In this document: positions 1 through 10,501 of the stretch, one piece after another
Layout of the letters: each line of letters opens with the position of its first letter
Numbering within the stretch: the first letter of the stretch is position 1
Origin: Acidimicrobiaceae bacterium
GTDB taxonomy: Bacteria; Actinomycetota; Acidimicrobiia; Acidimicrobiales; RAAP-2
Assembly (NCBI GenBank): GCA_027315315.1
Contig: DAHUYG010000062.1
Location: 1 to 40,825 of the forward strand
Length of the DNA stretch: 40,825 nt
Direction of reading: 5' to 3'
The notes under the pieces: model-generated
What the model was told of the DNA's origin: nothing
Database searches by the model: none
Seen by the model: the letters and a program-made list of their open reading frames with translations, nothing else
Program-made: the position numbers and the translations under genes

Positions 1-138
<138 letters not shown>

Positions 139-333
139 TCAGTCCTCGGCAAGCGAGATCGCCTGGGTGGGGCAGCTGCGGACCGCCTCCTCGAGCTTCT
201 CGCGCATCGTCTCGGGCGGGTGCTCGTCGAGCACGTAGAGGAAGCCGTCGTCACGGACCTCGAACACCTCCGGGAGGAGGCTCATGCACACCGCGTTGCT
301 GGCACAGCGATCGAAGTCCACGACGACCTTCAC
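139..333 (-). CDS. Small [3Fe-4S]-type ferredoxin (64 aa)
   Basis: A soluble single-cluster electron carrier of the type that feeds cytochrome P450s and other oxygenases in actinobacteria. From the GTG at 333 the cysteines are C10, C16 and C54, in the arrangement C-A-S-N-A-V-C followed much later by C-P. This is the CxxXxxC...CP pattern of P450-type ferredoxins, in which the fourth ligand position X is not cysteine; here X is Asn13, so a [3Fe-4S] cluster is expected. I chose GTG 333 over an in-frame TTG at 345 because GGAGGT (343-338) sits four bases before it and the resulting length matches the family. The gene follows the UbiB-like gene by 39 bases and runs into gltX. No P450 is in the window, so its partner is unknown. 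Confidence 0.88.
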   Translation of the reverse strand: MKVVVDFDRCASNAVCMSLLPEVFEVRDDGFLYVLDEHPPETMREKLEEAVRSCPTQAISLAED

Positions 334-372
334 GGCGACCTCCAAGGTTCCCCGCCCGATGAACGCCTCACT

Positions 373-1905
373 CTATCGGTGCCCCCCGCCGGGTCCGGGT
401 GCACCGGCGCCGCCCGCGGCCCCCGGCGGGGGCGCCGCGCGGAGCAGCTCCTTGAAGAAGGCCCGGTCGTTGAGCAGCGGCACGTCGGCCAGGAACAGGC
501 GCCCGTAGCGCTCGAAGTACATCAGCTGCTTGGAGAGGAGGAACGTCCCCCGGTCGAAGTCCGAGAAGAGGCCTCCCGACGCGTCGGCCATGCGTCGGAC
601 CCGTCTTTGGAATCGCAGCCGACGGACGATCGAGCGCAGCGAGCGCCGGTGGGCCTCGACCCCCTGGGCCCTCGCCAGCTGGAGCTGGACCGTCTGGAGC
701 ATGGCGGCCAGGCTGACCTCGCCGAACGGCCGGGTCAGGGTCGGCTCGACGAGCTGGCGAATGAAGGCGGTCATCTCCTTCTTGTCCATCCCCACCGCGA
801 TCCCGATGGCCGGGCCGTAGGTCGCGATCAGATGCTCGGTGATCTCGTCCCAGGCGTCCTCCTCGCCGAGTGCCGCCGCGAGCAGCCGGAGGACGAAGCG
901 GTGGGTCGCCGGGTCGAGGCGACCCACGATCCCCCAGTCGATGAGCCCAATCCGGCCGTCTCGGAGCAAGAGCATGTTCCCCGCGTGGGCATCGCCGTGG
1001 AAGACGCCGGAGCGGACCATGAGTAGGAAGAAGGCCCGGACGATGTCCTCGACGAGCGGGGCGGGGTCGATCCCGAGCTCGGCCACCTTGGCCAGGTCGT
1101 CGATGGGCACGCCGTCGAGCAGCTCCATCGTGAGGACGTTGGCGCCGGAGAACTCGGTGTAGGGCTCGGGCACGACGATGCGCTTCATGTCGACCGCACG
1201 GAGCAGCTGGCGGAAGTGCGCCATGGTGCGGGCCTCGTTGCGCAGGTCCATCTCCTCGCCGACCTGGATGCGGAAGCCGTCGACGAGTTGGAGCACCGAG
1301 CCCGCCATCTGGTCGCCCGTCTGACGGGCGAGCACCTCGAAGAAGGGCTGCATCAGGTCGAGGTCGGTGGCCACTCGGTCCTCGATGCCCGGCCGGATGA
1401 TCTTGACCGCGACCCGCCGCCCGTCGTGCAGCCTCGCCCGGTGCACGACCGCGATCGAGGCCCGGCCGAAGGGCTCGCGCTCGAACTCGGCGAACGCGAC
1501 GTCGATGGGCATGCCGAGGTCGTCCTCGACCCGGATGCGGACGTCGGGGAAGGGCACCGGGGGGCCGGTGTCCAGACAGGAGCGGAACTCCTGGGCCACC
1601 TCCTCGCCGAACATCCCCGGCGAGGACGCCATGATCTGGCCGAACTTGATGAAGGTCCCGCCGAGGTCCTCGAAGGTCAGGCGCAGCGGGCGGGCGAAGT
1701 CGGCCGGGGTGAGCCGGCCCTCGCCCCGGTCGTGCAGGCGGCGCAGCGCGGCGTGGATGAAGTGGCGGGTCGCGATCTGCGCGATCTGCGTGCCGCGGCG
1801 CAACAGCGCGGCGGCGCCGGGCTCGGGCAGTCGGCGGGGGTAGATGGCGGGCGACTGGCCGCTCGGGCCGGGCTCGGTCGCCCAGTCCGGAGACCCGATT
1901 CCCAC
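373..1905 (-). CDS. ABC1/UbiB-family atypical kinase-like protein (510 aa)
   Basis: Member of the ABC1/ADCK/UbiB protein-kinase-like family, known for supporting isoprenoid quinone or lipid metabolism through ATPase activity. Family hallmarks are present: the KxGQ motif as K87-F-G-Q90, an alanine/serine-rich nucleotide loop around residues 148-156, the invariant lysine in VAVK (K168), HGDAHAGN at 303-310 for the catalytic-loop DxHPGN, and LIDWG with D323 for the DFG aspartate. The usual proline in DxHPGN is alanine here. The C-terminus ends in a Gly/Pro-rich tail. The GTG start is preceded at six bases by a TAGCCT box and no ribosome-binding site, suggesting a leaderless message. Actinobacteria use menaquinone, so a ubi symbol would mislead. 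The substrate is unknown. It heads the visible run with the ferredoxin and gltX. Confidence 0.9.
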   Translation of the reverse strand: MGIGSPDWATEPGPSGQSPAIYPRRLPEPGAAALLRRGTQIAQIATRHFIHAALRRLHDRGEGRLTPADFARPLRLTFEDLGGTFIKFGQIMASSPGMFGEEVAQEFRSCLDTGPPVPFPDVRIRVEDDLGMPIDVAFAEFEREPFGRASIAVVHRARLHDGRRVAVKIIRPGIEDRVATDLDLMQPFFEVLARQTGDQMAGSVLQLVDGFRIQVGEEMDLRNEARTMAHFRQLLRAVDMKRIVVPEPYTEFSGANVLTMELLDGVPIDDLAKVAELGIDPAPLVEDIVRAFFLLMVRSGVFHGDAHAGNMLLLRDGRIGLIDWGIVGRLDPATHRFVLRLLAAALGEEDAWDEITEHLIATYGPAIGIAVGMDKKEMTAFIRQLVEPTLTRPFGEVSLAAMLQTVQLQLARAQGVEAHRRSLRSIVRRLRFQRRVRRMADASGGLFSDFDRGTFLLSKQLMYFERYGRLFLADVPLLNDRAFFKELLRAAPPPGAAGGAGAPGPGGGHR

Positions 1906-1911
1906 GGTTCG

Positions 1912-1917
1912 AGGCTA
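1912..1917 (-). promoter_or_regulatory. -10 box TAGCCT for the UbiB-like gene
   Basis: Read on the minus strand, TAGCCT lies six bases before the GTG start at 1905. It matches the TAnnnT form of actinobacterial -10 elements and implies a transcript beginning at or next to the start codon. The same arrangement occurs before several other genes in this window. Inferred from position and pattern only. Confidence 0.5.
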
Positions 1918-1962
1918 GGCCACCGCGTCGGCGGCGGCCTCCGGCGTGTCAGCTGCGATCGC

Positions 1963-2370
1963 TCAGGCGACCTGACCAACCAGGCGGCGGCGAAGACCGC
2001 CGAAGACGAGGCCGAGGGGGGAACGCGCGATGCGCCACTGTTGCCACACCTGGCCCACCGCGGCGAAGAGCCGGGACACCTCGCTCACCGGGGCGAGCAT
2101 CGTCACGACCCCCTCTTCGCAGTCGATCTCGAGCACCTGGAGTCGGTTCCCCGCCCGCGTCGCACAGGACTCGTCGGCCGAGAAGCCCCGCAGCGAGCGC
2201 CACGAGACGCCGATCGGATCCGACTCGGCCCGGGCACCCCGGACACCCGCCCAGACGGCCTCCACCCGGCAGAGCACGAGGCCGTCGCGGGTGACCCGGA
2301 CGCGGCAGGGATAGAGGTCCTTCGTCGAGGGGTGCAGGAGGAGCGCCTCGATCGGGGCGCTCGGTGTCAT
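1963..2370 (-). CDS. Hypothetical protein (135 aa)
   Basis: I do not recognise a family. The product is a mostly soluble, mixed alpha/beta-looking chain that begins MTPSAPIEALLLHPSTKDLY. It carries two cysteines in a CRVRVTRDGLVLCRVEAVW segment and a central EIDCEEGVVTML strand-like stretch. The C-terminus is basic and may be helical (VWQQWRIARSPLGLVFGGLR). No signal peptide or clear membrane helix is visible, although the hydrophobic tail could associate with a membrane. It starts with ATG and ends 58 bases before the UbiB-like gene, in the same orientation, yet that gene appears to have its own promoter. It is preferred over overlapping frames because it fits the strand and spacing of its neighbours and has a natural amino-acid composition. 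Confidence 0.6.
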   Translation of the reverse strand: MTPSAPIEALLLHPSTKDLYPCRVRVTRDGLVLCRVEAVWAGVRGARAESDPIGVSWRSLRGFSADESCATRAGNRLQVLEIDCEEGVVTMLAPVSEVSRLFAAVGQVWQQWRIARSPLGLVFGGLRRRLVGQVA

Positions 2371-2459
2371 CGCCTTGCTCGTCGTGAGCTCCTGGGTCGG
2401 GCGGCTCGAAACAGCCGCGGTGCGGTCTCTCCGGGCGGCCCCGACCGGCCGTCCCCTCC

Positions 2460-2465
2460 AGGCTA
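2460..2465 (-). promoter_or_regulatory. Possible -10 box TAGCCT in the 2371-2527 gap
   Basis: The 157-base gap between the hypothetical gene and the Lrp-type regulator holds one TAGCCT on the minus strand, the same hexamer found before the UbiB-like and PIN genes. It would give the hypothetical gene a leader of roughly 85 bases. I see nothing else in the gap: no gene and no strong hairpin. Confidence 0.3.
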
Positions 2466-2527
2466 TTCAGGCCGCCACGCTCGAACGCGCCTTGTACAGG
2501 CCGCTGACGTGCGCCGTCGCGGGTGGC

Positions 2528-2989
2528 TCAGCCGCCGAGGGGAAGGTGCTCCTCGTCCAAGATGAAGATCGTCTGGGTCGAGCGGACGTGCGGCGATCCC
2601 TGGAGCCTGACGAGCACCACGTCGCGAAGCGCGACCACGTCGGCGACCCGGACCACCATGACGACGTCGAACCCGCCGCTCGTGAACGCGATGTACTCGA
2701 GCCCGGGGAGCGTCTGCCACTCGCGTCGGAGGGTCTGCCAGCTGGGCTGGTCGATGTTGACGAGGATGAGGGCGGTTACCGGGAGGCCGACCTTCACCGG
2801 ATCGACCGCAGCCGAGAACCCGGTCACGACGCCCTCGTCGACGAGGCGGTCGAAGCGCGAGTAGGCGGTAGCCCGGGACACCCCGGCCCGCTCGGCGAGG
2901 GCGCTGATCGACACGCGGCCGTCGCGCACGAGGTGGTGCACGAGCCGCTCGTCGACATCGTCGAGCGCCGGAAACGCGTCCAACCGCAT
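2528..2989 (-). CDS. Lrp/AsnC-family transcriptional regulator (153 aa)
   Basis: DNA-binding regulator that usually responds to an amino acid or related metabolite. The N-terminal helix-turn-helix is at residues 10-58 (LDDVDERLVHHLVRDGRVS, then ISALAERAGVSRATAYSRFD). It is followed by the alpha/beta RAM/AsnC ligand-binding and oligomerisation domain, with PGLEYIAFTSGGFDVVMVV in the middle. Length is typical for the family. The ATG is preceded directly by a strong ribosome-binding stretch, GGAGGAGGG (2998-2990). It is transcribed away from the remnants of an aromatic amino acid catabolic locus, across an AT-rich region with an inverted repeat. Lrp-type regulators commonly sit divergent from the genes they control, so its original job was probably to regulate phenylalanine/tyrosine breakdown. 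The regulator itself looks intact although its apparent target is broken. Confidence 0.9.
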   Translation of the reverse strand: MRLDAFPALDDVDERLVHHLVRDGRVSISALAERAGVSRATAYSRFDRLVDEGVVTGFSAAVDPVKVGLPVTALILVNIDQPSWQTLRREWQTLPGLEYIAFTSGGFDVVMVVRVADVVALRDVVLVRLQGSPHVRSTQTIFILDEEHLPLGG

Positions 2990-3041
2990 CCCTCCTCCAG
3001 CGGTGCTACAAGACGAAATGCTCAGCAGATCCTATCTTACT

Positions 3042-3065
3042 CGACAAATCATCTCATATTTGTTG
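3042..3065. promoter_or_regulatory. AT-rich inverted repeat, candidate Lrp-type operator
   Basis: ACAAAT (3044-3049) and ATTTGT (3058-3063) form a perfect six-base inverted repeat around the eight-base spacer CATCTCAT; the flanking C3042 and G3065 also pair. It lies in the only strikingly AT-rich stretch of the window (about 3010-3066), between the regulator start and the phhA remnant. Lrp/AsnC proteins typically bind AT-centred imperfect palindromes of about this size. TAAGAT on the minus strand (3038-3033) could be the regulator's own -10 box, so the site is also placed for autoregulation. Binding is inferred. Confidence 0.5.
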
Positions 3066-3099
3066 TGTTCCCTGGACAGACATTGCCAGCGGGCGCAGG

Positions 3100-6724
<3,625 letters not shown>

Positions 6725-6728
<4 letters not shown>

Positions 6729-7918
6729 GACGGCGCGTCTCCTGGCGCAGGCCCGCTCCCGGCGGGTCCGGACCGATCCGCGATCGGCTCGTGGGGGGCG
6801 CCCAGCGCCTCGGCTGTCGCCGCCTGGGTGGCCTTCCCGTCGCGCAGCAGGCAACAGCCGATCAGGATCTCGTCGGCCCAGTCGGGGTCGACGGCGCCGT
6901 CCCGGCCGACCAGGGCGAGCAGGTTGGACACGTTGCGGGCGTAGAGGAGGCTCGCGTGGTTGGGCATGGCCGAGGGCGGGTTGGCCACGCCGACCACGGT
7001 GGTCCCCTCGACGTCGATCACCTCGCCAGCGACCGTCGCTTCGCAGTTGCCCCCGTTGTCGGCGGCCAGGTCGATGACGACCGACCCCGGGCCCATCGCC
7101 CGCACGACGTCCCCCTTCACGAGGACCGGGGCGCGCCGGCCGGGGACCGAGGCCGTGGTGATGACCACGTCGCTCTCGGTCACCACCTTGGCGAGGGCCT
7201 CCTGCTGGCGGGCAAGCTCCTCGGGGGAGAGCTCCCGGGCGTAGCCGCCGGTGCCCTCGGCCGAGATGCCGAGGTCGACGAAGGTCGCCCCGAGGCTCTC
7301 GGCCTCCTCCTTGGCGGCGACCCGGACGTCATAGGCACGCACCACCGCGCCGAGGCGCCGCGCGGTGGCGATCGCCTGGAGGCCGGCCACCCCGACCCCC
7401 ATCACGAGCACCTTGGCCGGCGGCACGGTGCCCGCTGCGGTCATGAACATCGGGAAGAACTTGGCGAGGTGCTCGGCCGCGAGGAGCCCGGCGCGGTAGC
7501 CACTGACCGTCGCCTGGGAGGACAGCGCGTCCATCGACTGGGCCCGGCTGATGCGGGGGACAAAGTCGAAGCTGAGTACGGTGCCGCGCTTGGAGGCGAG
7601 CGCCCGCAGGGGCTCGACGCTCGTGGCCGGCTGGACGAAGCTCAACGTGATGATGCCCTCGGGCATCGCGGCGGCCTGCTCGGCGTCGGGCGGGTTGACC
7701 GAGACGACGACTTCGGCCCCGGCGTAGAGCGCCGCCGGGTCGGGCGCCACGGTCGCCCCGGCACCGCGGTAGGCGTCGTCTTCGAAGAAGGCGGACGCAC
7801 CCGCGCCCGACTGGATGCGGACCTCCCAGCCCTGGGCCACGAGGCGCTGGACGATGTCGGGGACGAGCGCCACCCGTCGCTCGCCGCGCCGCGTCTCTGC
7901 TGGGACGGCCAGGAGCAC
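6725..7918 (-). CDS. pntAA: NAD(P) transhydrogenase subunit alpha, NAD(H)-binding part (397 aa)
   Basis: Soluble domain I, which binds NAD(H) and exchanges hydride with NADP(H) on PntB. The alanine-dehydrogenase-like fold is clear: an N-terminal VPAETRRGERRVALVPD, the RISRAQSMDALSSQA loop (R123, Q127, D130) that contacts the nicotinamide, and the Rossmann motif G174-V-G-V-A-G179 followed by RAYDVR. The family ends soon after NLLALVGRDG plus a short linker; here a Gly/Pro/Ala tail finishes the chain. The start is GTG. A TAAAAC box six bases upstream resembles the leaderless promoters of this window, though its last base is not T. First gene of pntAA-pntAB-pntB. Confidence 0.96.
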
Positions 7919-7971
7919 GGAGGTGTTTTAGCAGCTACGGTCGGCGGGCCCGGAATCCGGGCCCGACCCGA

Positions 7972-8835
7972 TCAGGCCTTCTGGTGGCCGAAGGAGAAGG
8001 GCTGATGCTCGGCCGGGGCACCCCGCTGCTCGTGGGGCGTGAAGGTGTTCGACGCCCAGCCCGCCCCCTCGAAGGCGAAGCAGTAGCCGGGCTCGTGCGC
8101 GAGCTCGGTGGCGACCTCGATCGACAACGGTGGGGCGAAGAAGTAGCCCTGCGCGGCGTCGCACTCGAAGCCCCGCACGATGGCGGCCTGTTGGGCCGTC
8201 TCGACGCCCTCGGCCACCGTCGAGATGCCCTCGGAGTGCGCGAGGGACACCACGGTCTCCACGACCAGGCGGTTGATGCCCTGCTGGGGCTCGATGGAGC
8301 CGACGAAGGAGCGGTCGATCTTCACCGTGTTCACCGCCAAGCGGCGCAGCACGTCGAAGGAGGTCCAGCTGGTGCCGACGTCGTCCACGGCGAGCTCGAC
8401 GCCGAGGGCGCCAATCTTGCGCAGGTCGCTCATGGCGATCTCCTCGACCATGGCGTGCTCGGTGACCTCGATGGTCAGCCGGTCCGGCTCGAGCGACGAG
8501 CGCTCGAGGGCCCTGGTCACGGCGCTCGACCCGACGCCCCGGCGGAGCTGGACGATCGAGAGGTTGATCGCGAGCTGGATGTTCTTCGGCCAGGAGGCCG
8601 CCTGCTGACAGCCCTCGGCCAGGACCCACTCGCCCAGCTGCACGATGTCGCCGTTGGCCTCGAGCCAGGGCAGCAGCAGGCTCGGAAGGATGACCCCCTC
8701 GGCGGGGTGCCGCCAGCGCAGGAGCGCCTCGAAGCCGAGCAGGCGACCCGAGCCCAGGTCGACAAGTGGCTGGTACTCGAGGGCGGGCTCCCCCGAGAGG
8801 ATGAGGGACTCGGTGTCGGGTCGGGTGCTCGTCAT
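7972..8835 (-). CDS. Stand-alone EAL-domain cyclic-di-GMP phosphodiesterase (287 aa)
   Basis: Predicted to hydrolyse the second messenger c-di-GMP. All core active-site residues of the EAL family are recognisable: E36-A-L38, N91 (INLS), E123 (EVTE), D151-D152, K172 (VKIDRSF), E209 (VAEGVE) and Q229 (AQGY). The loop that reads DDFGTGYSS in typical members reads DDVGTSWTS here, so dimer-linked control may differ. There is no GGDEF, PAS or membrane segment, so the input signal must come from a partner. The start is ATG 8835; a longer frame upstream is arginine/proline-rich and unconvincing. About 45 residues after the EAL core, ending in FGHQKA, are not recognised. It sits upstream of, and co-directional with, the pnt operon (53-base gap), but I see no functional link. 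Confidence 0.9.
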   Translation of the reverse strand: MTSTRPDTESLILSGEPALEYQPLVDLGSGRLLGFEALLRWRHPAEGVILPSLLLPWLEANGDIVQLGEWVLAEGCQQAASWPKNIQLAINLSIVQLRRGVGSSAVTRALERSSLEPDRLTIEVTEHAMVEEIAMSDLRKIGALGVELAVDDVGTSWTSFDVLRRLAVNTVKIDRSFVGSIEPQQGINRLVVETVVSLAHSEGISTVAEGVETAQQAAIVRGFECDAAQGYFFAPPLSIEVATELAHEPGYCFAFEGAGWASNTFTPHEQRGAPAEHQPFSFGHQKA

Positions 8836-8955
8836 GGTGGGTCGCTTTCCTGGCCGGGCGCCCCGGCGCCCCGGAGCCCGGCCGACGCGCGGCGCTGCCC
8901 GAGGGCACCATTCTGGCTGATCGGGACCCGATATAGGGTGATCCACCAGGAGCGG

Positions 8956-8977
8956 AGGCGCACCCAGAGGTGCGCCT
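8956..8977. repeat. Perfect 9-bp hairpin between the EAL gene and the aminotransferase
   Basis: AGGCGCACC (8956-8964) and GGTGCGCCT (8969-8977) are perfect inverted repeats around the four-base loop CAGA. It lies between two divergent starts in a 205-base gap, where a terminator is not needed. It could be an operator or a leader structure. TAGGGT (8934-8939) just upstream is a possible -10 box that would put the hairpin inside the 5' leader of the aminotransferase transcript. The remainder of the gap shows no gene. Confidence 0.45.
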
Positions 8978-9002
8978 GGCCCCCTCGCCGGTCCTGCTCC
9001 AC

Positions 9003-9008
9003 TACCCT
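9003..9008 (+). promoter_or_regulatory. Possible -10 box TACCCT for the aminotransferase operon
   Basis: TACCCT fits TAnnnT and lies 32 bases before the ATG. The start itself has a proper ribosome-binding site, GGGAGG (9031-9036), four bases before ATG 9041, so this message would carry a short leader. TAGGGT at 8934-8939 is an alternative. Confidence 0.35.
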
Positions 9009-9040
9009 TTCGCCACCTGAGCGTCGAGGCGGGAGGCGGC

Positions 9041-10501
9041 ATGGCGTTCGACGTGGCCAAGGTGCTGGCCGACCGGCACGGCGAGAACTTCAAGCTCCAC
9101 GGCGAGTTCATGAACCCCCAGATGGCCAGGGTGCTGCGGACCCTCGGCTTCGACCGCTTCTACGTGCGGGGCGAGGGCTGCTACCTCTACGACGACCGGG
9201 GGGACCGCTACCTCGACCTCCTCTCGGGCTTCGGCGTCTATGGCCTCGGCCGCTCGCATCGAGGGATCAAGGCCGCCCTCCACCAGGCGCTCGACCTCGA
9301 CCTGCCCAACATGGTCCAGATGGACTGCGCGCTCCTGGCCGGCCTGCTGGCCGAGGCCCTGGTCGCCCGCTCGCACGCGGGGATCCGCCGGGTCTTCTTC
9401 TCCAACTCGGGGGCCGAGGCCGTCGAGTCGGCGATCAAGTTCGCCCGGTTCGCCACCCAACGCGACCGGATCCTGTACGCCGCCCACGCCTTCCACGGGC
9501 TCACGACCGGCGCCCTCGCGCTGAACGGCGGGGCCGAGTTCAGGCGCCGATTCGGCCCCCTCGTGCCCTCGACCGAGGTGCCCTTCGGCGACCTAGACGC
9601 GCTGCGGCGCCAGCTCCGGCGGGGCGACGTCGCCGCCTTCGTGGTCGAGCCGATCCAGGGGAAGGGAGTGCACGTGGCCCCGGCCGAGTACTGGCAGGGG
9701 GTCCAGGCGCTCTGCCGCCAGTACAAGACGCTGCTCGTCACCGACGAGGTCCAGACCGGCCTCGGGCGCACCGGACGCTTCTTCTGCCACGAGCACTGGG
9801 CGCTCGAGCCCGACATCGTCACGGTCTCCAAGGCCCTCTCGGGCGGCTACATCCCCGTGGGGGCCATGCTCACCACCGACAAGGTCTTCATGAGCGTGTT
9901 CAGCTCGATGGACCGGGCCATGGTCCACTCGAGCACCTTCGGCCGCAACGCACTGGCGATGGTGGCCGGCCTGGCCACCCTCGACGCCATCGACGAGGAG
10001 GGGATCGTCGCCCGGGCCGCCTCGACCGGCGAGTCCTTCAAGGCCAAGCTGGCCCCCCTCGTCGAGAAGTACGAGATGTTCCACGAGGTGCGCGGCCTCG
10101 GGTGCATGATCGGCCTCGAGTTCGGGCCGCCCGAGACGCCCAAGCTCCGCCGGCGCTGGAACGCCGTCGAGCGGGTCCGACCCGCCCTCTTCGCCCAGGC
10201 GATCGTGGTGCCCCTCTTCCACCGCCACCGGATCCTCACCCAGGTCGCGGCGGACAACGTCAACATCATCAAGCTCCTGCCACCCCTCGTCGCAGGGGAG
10301 GCCGAGGTGGACGCCTTCGTCGCGGCGCTCGACGACATACTCGAGTCCGCCCACAAGGGTGCGGGCCTCTACCTCGAGCTCGGGCGCACCATGGCAAAGG
10401 GCGCCCTGCCCGGCGGCCGCCGCCGCAAGACCGGCTACGAGGAGGCCGAGCACACAAACGGCACCGGGGCCCCGCTCGAGACGACCGCGAGCAGCCCTTG
10501 A
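9041..10501 (+). CDS. Class III PLP-dependent aminotransferase, HpnO-like (486 aa)
   Basis: Fold-type I, class III aminotransferase related to acetylornithine and GABA transaminases. The PLP lysine is K264 in TVSKALSGGY, and D235 in VTDEVQTG contacts the pyridine nitrogen. FFSNSGAEAVESAIKFAR and AHAFHGLTTGAL are conserved blocks. The N-terminus with MNPQMARVLRTLGFDRFYVR and LSGFGVYGLGRSH defines a subgroup that I associate with actinobacterial enzymes similar to HpnO, which adds the amino group to the hopanoid side chain. That assignment is supported by the overlapping next gene, which resembles HpnA; no squalene-hopene cyclase or HpnH is in the window, so the substrate is open. A lysine/glutamate-rich tail of about 40 residues follows the domain. 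Its TGA overlaps the TTG of the epimerase. Confidence 0.85.
   Translation: MAFDVAKVLADRHGENFKLHGEFMNPQMARVLRTLGFDRFYVRGEGCYLYDDRGDRYLDLLSGFGVYGLGRSHRGIKAALHQALDLDLPNMVQMDCALLAGLLAEALVARSHAGIRRVFFSNSGAEAVESAIKFARFATQRDRILYAAHAFHGLTTGALALNGGAEFRRRFGPLVPSTEVPFGDLDALRRQLRRGDVAAFVVEPIQGKGVHVAPAEYWQGVQALCRQYKTLLVTDEVQTGLGRTGRFFCHEHWALEPDIVTVSKALSGGYIPVGAMLTTDKVFMSVFSSMDRAMVHSSTFGRNALAMVAGLATLDAIDEEGIVARAASTGESFKAKLAPLVEKYEMFHEVRGLGCMIGLEFGPPETPKLRRRWNAVERVRPALFAQAIVVPLFHRHRILTQVAADNVNIIKLLPPLVAGEAEVDAFVAALDDILESAHKGAGLYLELGRTMAKGALPGGRRRKTGYEEAEHTNGTGAPLETTASSP

Noticed and set aside
9002..9496. Minus-strand frame of 164 codons inside the aminotransferase gene
   Set aside because: Shadow frame; no family resemblance and no promoter or ribosome-binding site.
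7984..10497. N-terminal extension that would make the epimerase a 1198-residue fusion
   Set aside because: The extension is antisense to the EAL gene and out of frame with the aminotransferase. A TTG start with TTGA overlap explains the epimerase without a fusion.
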